From: Mucidula mucida
Lineage: Eukaryota > Basidiomycota > Agaricomycetes > Agaricales > Physalacriaceae
Direction: 5' to 3'
Length of the DNA stretch: 64,000 nucleotides
NCBI GenBank assembly: GCA_015501055.1
Contig: JADNYV010000001.1
Span: forward strand, 1,674,001 to 1,738,000
Part shown: positions 1-12,327 of the stretch, one piece after another
Layout of the letters: every line of letters starts with the position of its first letter
How positions within the stretch are numbered: the first letter of the stretch is position 1
Notes under the pieces: generated by a model
What the model was told of the DNA's origin: nothing
Database searches by the model: none
The model's input: only the letters and a program-made list of their open reading frames with translations
Made by a program: the position numbers and the translations under genes

Positions 1-547
1 TCCGTCGGTGCGTTATGGTCCTCTCTATCTGTACAGCATGGCTCATACTTTCCTAGTGCCTGCTATGGTGTCCTGCGTTTCGTCATGGAATCCGGCGCCA
101 AGGGCTGTGAGGTCGTCGTTTCTGGCAAGCTCCGTGCTGCTCGTGCCAAATCCATGAAGTTCACCGATGGCTTCATGATCCACTCCGGTCAACCCGCCGT
201 CGATTTCGTTGACTTTGCCGTCCGTCACGTCCTATTAAGACAGGGTGTCCTCGGTATCAAAGTCAAGATGTACGTTTTCTTCGTTGCCATCCATCCACTA
301 GGTGTGCTCATCTTCTTGTAGTATGAAAGGATGGGACCCAGAAGGTCTTATCGGTCCCAAGAAGCCTCTACCCGACTGTGTGGAAATTCATCCGCCTCCT
401 GTCGACAAAATCATCTCCGAACCCCAATCTGAACAGCGCGAGCCAGTCTCGATTCCCGTAGCAGCTCCCGTAGAGGAGGCGTACCCAGCCCAGGATGCTA
501 CCTACCCTGCCGCTGATGGCTACGGTGGTGAACAGCAAGGATTCTAG
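1..547 (+). CDS. RPS3: 40S ribosomal protein uS3 (RPS3), 3' part
   Basis: This is the C-terminal part of ribosomal protein S3, a small-subunit protein at the mRNA entry channel; the 5' part lies outside the window. The visible protein reads through [20 protein letters not shown] and [17 protein letters not shown], both diagnostic of eukaryotic uS3, then [16 protein letters not shown] and an acidic, Pro/Ala-rich tail. Two introns are visible: 8-56 (49 nt) and 270-321 (52 nt). Splicing them out gives an unbroken frame (RRACYG and [12 protein letters not shown]) to the TAG at 545-547. Identification is secure; only the C-terminal tail differs from other phyla. Confidence 0.95.
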
Positions 548-709
548 GTTTAGCTTCATCTATGATGGTGGACCACGTATTACATATTTGAGCTCTGTTG
601 TATTTTTGTCAAACTACGACGCGGTTTATAATTTGCATGAGTGCATCATTAAGCCCTGCCTGAGGAACGAAATATCAATAACAATAAACGCGCAGTACTA
701 CGTTCGCGT

Positions 710-3626
710 TCAAATCGCCAATCGTACGGTGCTGCCCGCAGATCCGTCTCTCGGCAGATTCACGACTACATCCTTTCGACTCTCCTCCTGTCCTGTCTTC
801 AGTAGCAGAATGGTGACTTCTACAGAGTCTATCGATTGCGAAGGATCCGACACAAAGAGTGTCTGGCTTCGACGGTCATAGATAAGCGCAATGTTGTGAG
901 TTGCAGTAAGCACCATGGACAGGTCCGAGGAAAGTGTCAAGGTCGCAGATCCACCGCCATAGTCCCAGAACGCAACCATCACCGTATCCTGCGGTTCATG
1001 ATAAATAGCAGACACATGAGCATCGTTCACCGTTGAACGAAGGGAAAACTTTCGGCTTTTGCAACGGAAGGTATAGCAGTCCACGCCAGGGAACACAGCA
1101 TATGAGATTGGCGTGTCGAGGTTTTGGGGGTCATGCTCCAGCCATGCGCTGAACAGATCCACTTTTTCTGGTGCTTGATTCGATATACCTATGGCGTGCC
1201 AGTCCCCCGTTCTCTCGCCTATTCGGACAGTCAAAGTGGCGGAGCTATTGCGATCGAAAACATAGCCAACATTGTCGTGCCAGAGTGAAGAGGGACCTGC
1301 TTGGGTCATGGGCTCTTGAGTAAATGGAATATCGTCCTCCGAGTTCAGCGCAATAGATCCTGAGTGTCGTTTTTGGTCAAGGATGGAGTAAACTGGTTTC
1401 TTCGAACTTGATGCGACATCCGAAATCATAACATGTTGGACATCATCCTCGAGGAAGAACCATGCCTTCTGCCATCGAGGGCCTTGGTGTATGGATTGGT
1501 ATATCGCATGACTGCAAGGCCGCTACTGCCTGTGGACACGCCGCCGACGAAAGGAGAGACCCCAACAAAGCCAGTTCGGTCACACGTCAAAGGCGTCCCG
1601 CCGTAATCGACTGTTGTTCCGGGAATCAGGTCCCAATCCCAGGCAGCAGATATGTCCTCGTATTCCGTACCACGCTGGTAAGTGCGCACAACACCATCCG
1701 ATAGATGAAAACCAAAAGGCTAGAAAGAGGGGCGTTATTGTGATTGAGCCCGTCAAGGCGTTCCACTAACGTTCTGCGAATTTGTGCATTCCGTATTCTT
1801 CGTTCTTGAGGAATACATTTTGAGGGTTGTGACATAACCTTTTGACCGATGTACCTGGAAATAAAAGTTTAGCTTAGGGCGTGCGGAGTTTTGGCGGAAG
1901 ACGAGGGACTTGCCATATAGTCATTGTTATAGAACATCCGGTTCCCTTCAAGTTTTCCAGCATTAGCGCCCTCCGTATGGTTGTTATTGCTGAGACTGCC
2001 AAAGTTTCGTAGAGCGCTTGAATTCCAAGCGCCTCCAAGCAATGAAATTGCGGTTAAATTCACGAGGAGGCCTCCAGTTGCCCTACGCGAATAATGAGAA
2101 GCGTGAAGATGCGTTGAATGACAGCACAATACTGTTTATCAGCAACCGGGAAGCTGATGAATCGGCCCAGAACAGACTACAGGACGTGAGCTAAATGTGT
2201 TTGTATGGAAAGGACAGCTCACGTACGAAATCCCAATAAAGAACTTTACTGACGGCATTGAAGAACACCATCCATTGATCACCAGCAAAAAGTGTATCCA
2301 GCGCAGTTCTGGCAGAGTCGCCCGCTGAAAACTCAGTACCCAGGGCCAAAATTTCCAGGTCGATAGCATCGTTAGAGCTATATGCCACCATGAACTCAAG
2401 CCAAGCAAAGGAGATGAACAGCTGAAACTGACTAGTCCTTCCCTAACGCAAAGGATTCAGGCTAAACGAAAGAGCGAGTAATAGAACGCTTACCGTAATT
2501 CCCGTTGTACAAGATACCACCATGCTGTCTGAAAACATGCAGTAGTCAATACATAGATCTCGACAGCAATAATGGACAGACATACCCGAAAGTGCCGTCT
2601 GGCCTGATACCGTCCGCCATTACATCGGAACGTATAGCCAACTCTTCGTGAATGCGCCTATACGCATCGCTCAGAAGAGTCTCGTCAAGAGTGAACAGAC
2701 TAAGATCGATCCCAATCTTCGCAATATCCAAAATGTTCGCGCCAGATAGATATCCAGGAGATGGATCGAAGGAGAACGTTCCATATGAACGCCTCGCCAT
2801 TAGAGCCCCATTGTCGCGAAACTCTTGGGGAAGCACGTCTTCCACTAGTAGACATGCTTGAATGACAAGCGTAGGCGTACCAATGACCTGTACATTTGTC
2901 AGTTCAACGTTAAATATGCGAAAAGATGCGAACGGACATTACTGTACCAATTCGTGTTAAACATTGCAGTTTCAGTTGAATTACAAGGACATTGGTCGGT
3001 TCCACCATGATCCAGGCAGGCAGGATTGGTAAAGTCGTGATCAAACCACCATTTCATAGCAAGCAGAATCGCGTCGAGTGTACGCGTGTCATTAACATAA
3101 TCATCCAAACCACACACTCCACCGTGCCATGCACCGCCCAAAATTTCTGTACGTGTCATCAGTAGGGAAGATACCGATTGAAGGAAGAGTTTGCACTTGT
3201 ACGGGACCAGTGTTCTTGGGCCGGCCAGTTGGCCCGCTGGGCGGCGCAACCGGTCGCATAGTTGACATCAGGCCATTGACCATTTTCATCAAGAGACGAG
3301 AGCCTGAAACCGTTTATAAAGTCGCGTTCAACAGTGTACCGAGAAACGTACCAGGAAGAGACGGTAGAGTCATTCGCGCCGCAGAGAGACGAAGTAATGG
3401 CTGCCACGCGGTTCTCCTTCATGGTACTGATAGTAGAGTCTTCGCGTGAGGAGATAGCGGTTGTCTTGGTCAGAATAGACGACGGGGAACCGGCTAGGTT
3501 ATTGCGAAGTGCGTTGGCTTTGTGAGATCTAGTACGGTGCCAGCCGTTGCGGTGCGTAGAATAAACAGTGCTGAAGAGTAAGAAAGGCAGATAGAGATAG
3601 AGCGCTGTAACATATAGGCGAGTCAT
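710..3626 (-). CDS. Polysaccharide lyase family 8 (hyaluronate/chondroitin/xanthan lyase-like), secreted
   Basis: Multi-exon gene for a secreted PL8-type lyase that would cleave uronic-acid polysaccharides by beta-elimination; the substrate cannot be told from sequence. The start at 3626 gives a signal peptide (MTRLYVTALYLYLPFLLFST). PL8 landmarks follow in order: an alpha-toroid segment with WPAQEHW, GGAWHGGVCG, MKWWFDHDFTNPACL and NTNWYSNVIG; the catalytic His/Tyr block FGQHGGILYNGNY; WDFSVLGRFISFP; GNRMFYNNDYMVHR; TTLKMYSSRTKNTEC; NPFGFHLSDG; WDWDLIPGTT; and a C-terminal beta-sandwich. Introns include 3147-3202, 2888-2937, 2529-2585, 2177-2226, a GC-AG intron at 1855-1913 and 1720-1770. 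The frame shifts by one base near 1479-1481 (YTNPYTKA to WQKAWFF with no room for an intron), and one junction near 2422-2493 does not close in phase in my reading. Family assignment is firm; intactness is uncertain. Confidence 0.88.
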
Positions 3627-4156
3627 AGCGGAATAGTAGGGTTAGGGAAGATGGGAGGCAAAAACAAGGAGACAACTGACACGGATGGCTTTTGAAGGCT
3701 GGCTGCTTCTATTTCCCGATTTGGGGACATTAGCTTGGTTGAAAGCTTTCATGACGCGTTTGCGAGACTTCCGAGGATCCAGGAGTGTGCAGGTTGTTTC
3801 TAGTAATCAGGGAGACGGCATGAACAAAGGCGAACGAGATCAAGTTGGAGTCCTCTTGGTCGACATAGAATACCAAAGTTGTACTAAAGACCACATCGTT
3901 TGCGCAGTAGGAGCGGCTGATCGGCCCTCAGCGTACGCCGTAAGTGAGTTGCGCGTCGTTTTCCCCACCTTGCCTTGGTGGTTCTAGTCAAGCCTATGGT
4001 CACTCTTGCGTGACAGTCAATCATGCATGAGAATAATAAACAACGCTGTTGTCTAGTCAAGTAAAATAAGTGGAAGCGACGAAGCGTCTAGTCCGTGTAT
4101 GTATATTACATGTGGAGAAATGCCTAGAAATACAGTCTGATGTTCGTGAAGCAATA
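3627..4156. other. Intergenic, PL8 promoter side and SUR7-like 3' side
   Basis: This gap lies between the start of the PL8 gene and the stop of the SUR7-like gene, both on the minus strand. The open frame at 3685-3987 (+) has no recognisable protein character. I see no RNA gene or repeat. Confidence 0.5.
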
Positions 4157-5108
4157 TCATTTCGTTGCCTTGACGTGCAGCTTCGACATAGCCACTATGA
4201 CGGGCACACCGTAGAAAGCGTAGGCAACCCAGACCACTACAAAAGACATTAATTAGTGTGAAAGATATTGGGCACGTAGGCACTTACTGGTGAAGCCATT
4301 GCCGTTATCAGCTTTGACCTTGGGCTGGTCAGTCATCATTTTGATGCTCTTGTTGAAATCCTCGACACCCTTCCCAAACCACATTCGGACGATCAAGAAC
4401 GTCGTGATACCTGCATGTGCGTGTTGAGTTGACTGGCAACATAAAAACACCTTCAACATACCAACGAGGAAACCGATGAAACCCAGCCATGCGGAGACCC
4501 TCTGAATCATCGGCTTATCGAGTGCTGCAGACATCTTTTCGCCCATTTTGTGTCGAAAAGAAATCACGGTGAAAGTGATAAAAAAGATCATGGAAAACAT
4601 CAAGGCAACAGCAACGAAGGCAGGTGCGCTAGCGGGTGCGGATAACAGGATCTGGGGTGCGTTGTCTGGCAGCACAGAGAAATCTACGAACTTATAAGCA
4701 TCATTGAGACCGTGAACGATGAGTACTCACCATATACAGGGGAGAAAGAAGTTGTAGTACAGTTGATTTCAGCATCGTTGCTGGCGCGAGAACAAGAACC
4801 TGATTATTTTGTGAATACGACGGCTGAATGTCCTTTGCACGGTAGTACATACCGAGGAGACCAACCCAAACAGATGGGCCGTCAAACTGATCACCAGTGG
4901 AAGGATCAGAAGAAGGGAACCTAAGTACCAACTCAGTTGACGCGCCGAACCCATCTGAGAAGAGGATGCCTTACACCTGCAGCAGCGAAACTTGATCGTG
5001 CAAAATCAATGTCGGTGCAAGGAAAGCCAGCAAAGATAAGACGACAGCAGTCAGAGCCAAAACTGGCGTAAGATACAAGGTCACAGCCTTGGCGAGTCCA
5101 GCAATCAT
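4157..5108 (-). CDS. SUR7/PalI-like four-span plasma membrane protein
   Basis: Predicted integral membrane protein of the fungal SUR7/PalI (claudin-like) group, associated with eisosomes or pH sensing at the plasma membrane. The N-terminal hydrophobic stretch (MIAGLAKAVTLYLTPVLALT) is followed by an extracellular segment with the family pattern VWVGLLGSCSR plus NCTTTSFSPVY. Then come two further membrane spans (PAFVAVALMFSMIFFITF; SAWLGFIGFLVG) and a last one (VWVAYAFYGVPVIVAMS). Five exons join in frame, for example GLLG to SCSR, SPVY to DFSVLPDNAP and NGFT to MVWVAYAF, ending at TGA 4157-4159. The start at 5108 is the Met just before the first span; an in-frame Met at 5168 is an alternative. 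Whether it is closer to SUR7 or PalI is not resolved. Confidence 0.72.
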
Positions 5109-5680
5109 CGCGTCCGCGTGAAATAAAGAATGGAGTGGTCGTAAGATGTGTGTGGGCGTAGCAAGCACGTCTAGCGGCTAGCTCAGAATGAGGATCGTGT
5201 AGAAGGGTAGGGCAGGACACAGTCGAGCGTTGTAAAAACTTGATCAAGGACCGTCCCCTTATATATATTTCCACGCGGAGGAACAATGGCCATGGCTCAG
5301 CTGAGAACAATGAGATCGAGCCTTGAGGATCACTTACGTAAGGTAAATAGTGTTGCCATTGTTTCCCTTTTGTATGCAAGTCTGCCAGTTTCCCCTCTGG
5401 TAACAAAAAGCCGACTCAATGACAGGAGCGAGGAGGAATGGAAGCGGTTTTCCGGGTCTTCTGGATGACAACGGGCTGGATCCGTGAAGTGGTACGTGTA
5501 ACACGCGTCGCAACAAGGATCTTCCGCCTGTAGAATGAAATCGGGCGCAACAGACTAGAAAAGGATGTCGCCATTGTCGGTGAAGGCGACTATAATATTT
5601 TGGACGAACTTATTGAAGATGAGCGTGAGACGGATTTGTCAATCAGGAACAAACACTATATTTTATTTTCCCTTTGGACC
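5109..5680. promoter_or_regulatory. Shared intergenic region between SUR7-like gene and MPP10
   Basis: Roughly 570 bp separate two divergently transcribed genes, so both promoters must lie here. A TATA-like stretch (ttatatatat) sits near 5260-5270. No other site can be assigned by eye. Confidence 0.4.
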
Positions 5681-8109
5681 ATGACGGAGGTCGAGAGTCG
5701 TATCCCGCCTGTTCTCCAGGGCCTTTCGACACTTATCGACCAAAATCCGCAAGAATATGTACGCGGCAGCCAGGCCATCCAGCGTGCGGCGCTCGAAGCA
5801 GCACAGTTCATCTTTGATTTATGTATGTTTAAATTGCTGTGATGCAACGTTGTATTCAGCTTGTTTGTAGCTGTCCAGGCCGAAAAGACCTCTCTGGTGC
5901 CGATAAACGACTTATTGCGTTCTTTGGATCCCTCGGAAGCGCCACAAACGCGTTCACAAAGTAAAAAACGGAAGCGTAGCCCTGACCCACCTGCACCCAA
6001 ACATGTCTTGAATCCGACTCCATTGGCTTCGCTGTTCGTTGATGGAATGGATGAAGAACAGGTCTGGGCACAGTTGGATCTAAAGGCCAAGCATATGAGC
6101 GAGCTTCTTGAACGCGCACTCGAACCAGAACCTCAGGACCTTGCCTCTGATGATGAGGGACGAGATGAGGCTCTCAGCAAAGCTCTAGAAGCACTTGGCA
6201 GAGGAGAGCAGTCGGACTTTGACTTTGATGATCTCGCCCTTGAAGATGACGATGACGATGATATGGACGATTTTTCTAGTGGTGAAATAGACGTCGAGGA
6301 CGAAGAGGAAGAGGAGGAGGAGGAAAGCTCAGATGAGGAGCCTCACGAAGAAGGAGTTATGGATCTCAAGCAGGGTGAATCATCTGACGAAGACGCCTTT
6401 GATGATGAATTTGCTGCTGGACCTTCTCGTCAACGCCGGAAATCCAAAAAGTCGCGTTCCGGATCACAACTCGACGACGGTTTCTTTGACCTTCGGGCCT
6501 TCAACGCAGATTCGGAAGCAGCGGAATCTCGCGCCGTATCTAACGGTCGCCTGGATGGCGATCAGGACTCGGACGACGAGTCTATTGATCTGTTTGCCCC
6601 AGTCAACGACGACGAAGGGTTTGAGGAAGCCGACTTGGAAAACGACTCACGAGGTATGAACCAGTTACTTATGATCGTCTTAGTACTCACTTCTTGATCT
6701 AGAGGTATATTATAAGGATTTCTTCGCGCCTCCTCGTCGTACCGGCCCTTCCAAACGTAGTGAAAACCAGACAAAGACTCAAAAGACTGGCGGCGTACGT
6801 TTCCACGAGGAGGTCCGCGTCAAGAAAATAAAAGCAAAGGGAAAGAATCTTCCCTTGTCGACAATGTACGACGATGAAGATGAAGATGAAGATGAGGACA
6901 ACTACGACGATGCCGATTTGCCTACTTTCGGCGATGAAGATGAAGACTCGGAAGACGAGGAGGATGAGGACGCTGACGAGGATCAGCACATGGGGGGAAG
7001 CTCTGATGAGGATTCACAGGATTCTGACGATTCAGGTGGTGAAGAGGGGTCCGAGCAATATTTGGACGATACTATAGATCGCTTCAAAGATGACTTGTTT
7101 GCGGATGAAGAGGAAGATATACAGCAAGGCATGTTACGCCGACGTCTCGCCTCTCACAATTATTGACCATGTCTGTTAGACATGACCACTCACGAGAAAC
7201 GAATGGCGGCTCTCAAAGACCAAATTTCTGTTCTTGAAGAGGAAAACGTAGGAAAGAAGGACTGGACCCTAATGGGTGAGGCAACTTCGAGATCACGCCC
7301 GCAAAACTCGTTGTTGGAGGAAGACTTGGAGTTTGAGCGTGTTATGAAGGCTGCCCCAATAATCACGGAGGAAGTCGTCAAAGGCTTGGAGGATAGAATC
7401 AAGGCCAGAATTCTCGACAGTAACTTTGACGATGTTGTTCGTCGACGTGCCTTGGAAGACAAGCCTTTCCTGCCGTCACGGTTGTTCGAGTTGAAGGACA
7501 CCAAGTCAACACAATCACTTGCTCAAATCTACGAGGATGAGTATATGACCACTCAGGCTGGCGGTTCTACAGATGACAGGGATGGAAAGTTGAAGAAGGA
7601 GCACGACGAAATTGACAAGCTTTGGGACAATATCTGCTACAAGCTTGACGCGTTGTGCAATGCTCACTTCACGCCTAAACAGGTAGGTTATTTTGCATCG
7701 CTGTCCCGCACCGACTGACATTTCATTTGCCCAGCCGAAAGCCTCCATATCTTCCATTTCCAACGTCTCCACAACGACCTTGGAATCCGCTCTTCCCACT
7801 ACACAATCCAATGCGACAATGCTGGCTCCAGAGGAAGTCTTCAAACCATCGCCTTCCGATCTCAAGGCTCGCAGCGAGATGACACCTGCCGAGAAGCGCG
7901 CCCTTCGTGGCAAGGTGCGCAAGGTGAACAAGAAACGACGTGACCATCTTGACAAGGCGGTGGACAAGTATGCCAAGTCGAAGGGAGGTGTCAAGAAGCA
8001 GAAGGAGGCTGCGCTGGAGACGGCCGTGAAGAGCGGGAAGGGTGTCACCGTGGTTGGCAAGCAGAGGAAGGACATCCTGGATAAGAACAAGAAGAAGGCC
8101 AAGTCTTAG
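5681..8109 (+). CDS. MPP10: U3 snoRNP protein Mpp10
   Basis: Component of the U3 snoRNP / SSU processome needed for early pre-18S rRNA cleavages in the nucleolus. Five exons: 5681-5822, 5871-6653, 6703-7128, 7180-7682 and 7735-8109. Diagnostic features are FVDGMDEEQVWAQLDLKA in the N-terminal part, very long Asp/Glu tracts (6130-6400 and 6860-7130), VYYKDFFAPPRR, the block HEKRMAALKDQISVLEEENV followed by KKDWTLMGE, and the conserved C-terminus with KPFLPSRLFELKD, MLAPEEVFKPSPSDLKARSE and a Lys-rich tail. The third intron (7129-7179) uses a GC donor, the only reading that keeps QQDMTTHEKR in frame. Nuclear localisation is implied by the basic KKRKR-type clusters. Identification is strong. Confidence 0.93.
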
Positions 8110-8250
8110 TCTGTGGACGTGTGCATAGATGTTTTGTGTGTCTGGATACCTGTCATTTGAATGTCCTTCAGCATAGTTGGGCCCATTTCAAACTATTGCT
8201 GAGCTCTTCATTATTCAAAATACGCTAAAACTTCATTTGATACATGATAT

Positions 8251-10318
8251 TCATAGTTCATCCTGTTTGGTGGCATTCCAACCAAAATCGCGTATTTGCT
8301 TGACTTCATTGTGTTGAACAACTCGTGCTGCCTTGCCATACCTATCCTTGTAAAACACGATATCCGCATCGTCGTCCACGAACAAGCATCGCGTGAAGGA
8401 ACGATATAACGCGTAGAATGACGGCTGTTGTCCAGTCAGTTTGTGGCCTGTAGGGGGAGGCTAACGGAACTCACAGTTGAATCATAATTGTAAGCCTCCC
8501 CAAGCATGTCTTTCACGATGCGCGTAATGAGCGGGCCATTGTCTAAATTCGGTGGCAATCAGACAAAGATGGACTGCAAAAAGCGCAACGCACAAAATGG
8601 GGCTTGTGAAAAGAAATCTAGGCCACACCGGCGTTCATGAGAGAATGAGCAGTGGAGTCGGTCTGGGAGGACTCACGATGCGCGACGTGGTCGTGGCTGA
8701 TATTATGAAAGAAAAACCTGCCGAGCCACCCCAATAGCGGGCGATCAACGGTGGCTGCAGCTCCCCTCAAGAAAGACCATTGATCCTTCCGGTAATGAGG
8801 GATGGTCGGGTCCGAATGGTGGAGAAATGTAAACATCACTGGACAAGCACTAGTGGTTAGCTCTGTACTAGCTTGCACCAAGGAGATAAACCGCGCACCG
8901 ATCCTAGAAAATATATATCAATCAGAAACAACAAGGATAAAAGTAGTTAGTACCAATGATTGGTGAGCTATGGCGCGTTTTCAATAAGTTTTTGTGGGAG
9001 ACTTGATAGGGCGCGCCACTAACCAAATACGGGATGAGATAGTATCGCAAGACCACACTTGGTCCCATATAGAACAAGACCGAGCTCATACCCAGCAATC
9101 CGATGTTGGAGATGACGATGCTGTTCCCTGTGTGGGGCCATCATGCTAAACTCTCCGGGGATAAACACGCAGCTACTAACGGTCTGTCTGGCGGAATAAC
9201 GGCGAGTTCGGATCGAAATGGTTAGTCCCAGGAGGGTACATTCTGGAGCCCATGACATTGTAGCTGACCAACAAGTCAAGGCCCAATCTCGGAAGTCGGG
9301 AAGGACGGGAAAGGGCTCACGATAAATACAACCACCATCCCCTGGTGATGTCCGAGTCAATGAGTACCTAAATGGAGGACGCGAACACTGAAAAAACTCA
9401 CGTTCCTTGCATGATCAATATCCGGAGGAGCGTATACAGAGGCGTCTCTTCGAAGACGTCGTCATAATCGATCCGTTTCGCCGTATCAGCTGATGGCAGC
9501 TTGTACTCGCTGCGAAGGTAAGGCACGTAGTTCTCATCGCGTTCCATCGATGAGGTCGCTTTCTGGAGGCACATCATGCCATGAGGAAGGAGACATCACA
9601 AATGAAGAGGCCACAGACATGATGGGCGTGGTGCGTAGCGCGCCACGCGAAATATGGGACCATCAAGCCCTAATGAGATTTGTCAAATAATTAAACAAAA
9701 AAGACCCAAACCGACATACCGTATGAAGTATGAAACCGACTAGATTGTTTGCGGCCTTGGAATTGAACAATGTGCCGTGCCCAGCGTCGTGTCCTTGTGG
9801 TGGTAGTCATCGCCAGTGAAATTACTATGCCCGGCATCTGTGAAACAGGCTCACCTAGACAGAAGAGGCCAGCGCCGATGAGGCCTTGGAACCACCAGTA
9901 GATGAGCCAAAGAGTAGTCTTGAAGAGCCGCTTGACAACGGCGCTGGTGATATAGCCGCCAAAGTCTGAGTTATCCCAGGTATCGATGGACATGGCGAAA
10001 CGGAGGAAGAAGAGTGCCAGGACGACATCTCGAAGGACGTAGGCTGAGGCAATGAATGCATTGGCTGGAGCACGATCAGAAAAAAATGGTGAATTCTGGA
10101 GGGACAGCGTACTCACGCTTCAAAAGATGTTTAGGAACCGCATCGTGTATCTGCTTCAGCGTAACCGTCGGTGGGGAGAACGGTGTCTGGCACCTAAGCA
10201 AGCATGAAAGCGTTAGACATACACTGTGACAAGTTGCTGGACGACCGAACCTCTTTCGATATTCCGGACCGTCCCACTGGTGATATTGGGCCATAGTATC
10301 GTCGTCTTGTATCATCAC
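8251..10318 (-). CDS. FAD2: Delta-12 fatty acid desaturase (FAD2-like), endoplasmic reticulum
   Basis: Membrane di-iron desaturase converting oleate to linoleate in ER lipids. All three histidine boxes are visible after splicing: HDAGHGTLFNSKAANN, RATHHAHH followed by KATSSMERDENYVP, and HDHVAHHFFSQAPFYNGP. Other family blocks are PPTVTLKQIHDAVPKHLL near the N-terminus, MGSRMYPPGTNHFDPNS, and FLHHSDPTIPHYRKDQWSF before the third box. The C-terminus is FYKDRYGKAARVVQH, ending at TGA 8251-8253. About ten short introns interrupt it. The start at 10318 (MMIQDDDT) is the best Met I find; a more upstream exon is possible. It converges on MPP10 with only 141 bp between stop codons. Confidence 0.9.
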
Positions 10319-11023
10319 AAACTGACAAAGGACGCCATTTATCTATCGGGAGACGGCCAGCTGTGGGAACCCAAAAGAGTATAGTTTGGTGGCTAACATT
10401 ATTATGCGAGCTTGCTGAGGTATCAGAGATCCGTTCGATAAATTGGAGCCGGCGATGCGAGGTGAACTGAGTCCCTCCGAAAGACGCGATACCCAATCTG
10501 CTGACCCGTCAACCGCGTAACAAACGGTAAGTATGCGAATCGCAGGGGTGCTGTATTTTAATGAAGGTTACTTGACCGGGTCCCCCAACTGCACGCGCGA
10601 CTATTCACGCGTCGTATGTAATAAATTCGTGGTTCCTCTGTGCAAACGTTAATCTGGTGGTTTTATTGGGCTTGATCTATGTCCGTCTAAGAATTCTTTG
10701 GCGAAGAAGGTTTGAGCCACTTACAAAGTTGCTTGTCGCTGCAGCGCCACTGTTACTCCGCGTACGACCCGTGTAAGGCCGTAGGAAGAAGTTTTGATGG
10801 CAGATAGCGATAGGCTCGAGTTTCCCTGTAACTTAAGATTTGTGAAGGAGCGCGCGCGCTCGTAGATCCGTTCTTGATCTTCAACGCCACAAGTGTCTCT
10901 TGATGACTTACGTCCAGAAGGAAGTGATATATCAATTTGATGGCGTTGTTCTTTGTAAACACAAAGAGCCGAAAGAGGCCCGGTTGATTGTCATATGTCA
11001 ATGGGATGCTGTTTGCAGAGGCG
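10319..11023. other. Intergenic, desaturase upstream region
   Basis: About 700 bp between the desaturase start and the stop of the next minus-strand gene. It should hold the desaturase promoter. Small ORFs on both strands look like chance, and I recognise no binding site or RNA gene. Confidence 0.45.
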
Positions 11024-12175
11024 TCAAGTTTCGTGTAGGACCTCTTTTACTATGTCAAGGAACTCATCGGCGCTTTCTAATTCCCCTCTAGCGCCTTTCC
11101 TCGCCATCTTCCACAATCGATATACCCCGCGTATTGTCTCCTTTAATCCATCGTCATCATCGCCTGCTTCTGTTGTCTCCGAAGAGAGCCCCGCTGGCTG
11201 TTGCTCTACCTCGCTCTCTTGAAACGGGGCAGCTTCCGATGGGGACTCCGTCTCGGGCGTGGACTCTTCCGTCAACTCCGGAATGTCCTCCTGGGCAGGG
11301 AATGAATGTAGCCGCGAGGACAGAGCGTGTAACCGATCAGATAGGTCTATGGCATGCTTGCTGGGCCGCAAGGACGAGAGGGACATGTCGACGATCTCTT
11401 CGCCGTGGTGCAAATAGTCATCAGAATCGGCGGAATGCTCGTGGAGGTGGGATGAGATGAATGAGCCGGGTTTGCGCTTCTCTGGCACTGGCGATGGGAT
11501 GGTCGAGTCGCCGGAGCCTGTGAAGGCCATAATTAGTGAGTGACAACTGATAGGTAGCTGAATATGACATACCATGTACGTTGGCGTATTGCGCCCAATA
11601 CGCATCCTCGTTGTTGCCGTGATCGTGTTTAGCACGAGTCGCGTCTAGATGCACTTCATGGTGATCGTCGTGGCCGTATGCATCCCAGTATGCATCCTCC
11701 TCCTGTGCCTCTTGAACAATGTGTATGGCTTCACCCCAGACGTCGTCAATGTTGTCAAAGGAATTGGGTGGGAAGGGCATGAGGGCAATGTTGTGATATT
11801 TCCAAGCACTATCGGGAGCGGCCCACTGAAATACCAGACGGAGGCCCGTCGAAGCGTCGGGTGTAAAGCGGAGATGGACATGTGCGAAGAGGGTCTCCTG
11901 ATCACCTGCATATTTGATAGGAAGCTGCTCCGCAGGACCAGGATTCGGAAGAGTGTGGAGAATGTCGAGAATGCGGGGTTGATCAGGTGACGGCCAAGTG
12001 AGATAGTCTGCAAGGTTTTCTTGAGGAGAGATGTGAGAAAATGGTGGCGCTGCAAAAGCGGGAGAGACAGCAGTGGAGATGGTATAGGATTGCCTGCGAG
12101 CTGCACAGGAGGTATCAGGTATTGTAAAAAAGCATCGACGGTCGCTGGCGCGAGGGTGGATGGACGCGATTCCAT
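11024..12175 (-). CDS. Conserved basidiomycete protein of unknown function
   Basis: Not recognised as a named family. The N-terminal part (from MESRPSTLAPATVDAFLQYL) runs into a well-ordered middle (ISPQENLADYLTWPS, RLVFQWAAPDSAWKYHNIAL), then HEVHLDATRAKHDHGNNED. An intron (donor gtatgt just before 11575) is followed by a Ser/Glu-rich low-complexity part and a helical C-terminus (KETIRGVYRLWKMARKGARG). The frames of the N-terminus and the middle differ by one base near the A4 run at 12038-12041. A missing base there would restore LLQRHHFSHISPQENL; a GC-donor intron is an alternative. No signal peptide or membrane span is evident. Confidence 0.6.
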
Positions 12176-12327
12176 GGTCGTCTTTGTCAACTTGGCCTTG
12201 AGTCAATTGACCCAAGTCCCCCAACATCGCTGACTCTGGGTTCTCGCTGGATCATTTTGATGCCGAACTGAAACACACCAGTCACGTGCGGCCCAGGCAT
12301 CTTTCACCTCGACGACGACGACTCGCT

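Noticed and set aside
3685..3987. 100-codon open frame between PL8 and SUR7-like genes
   Set aside because: No recognisable motif, signal peptide or splice context.
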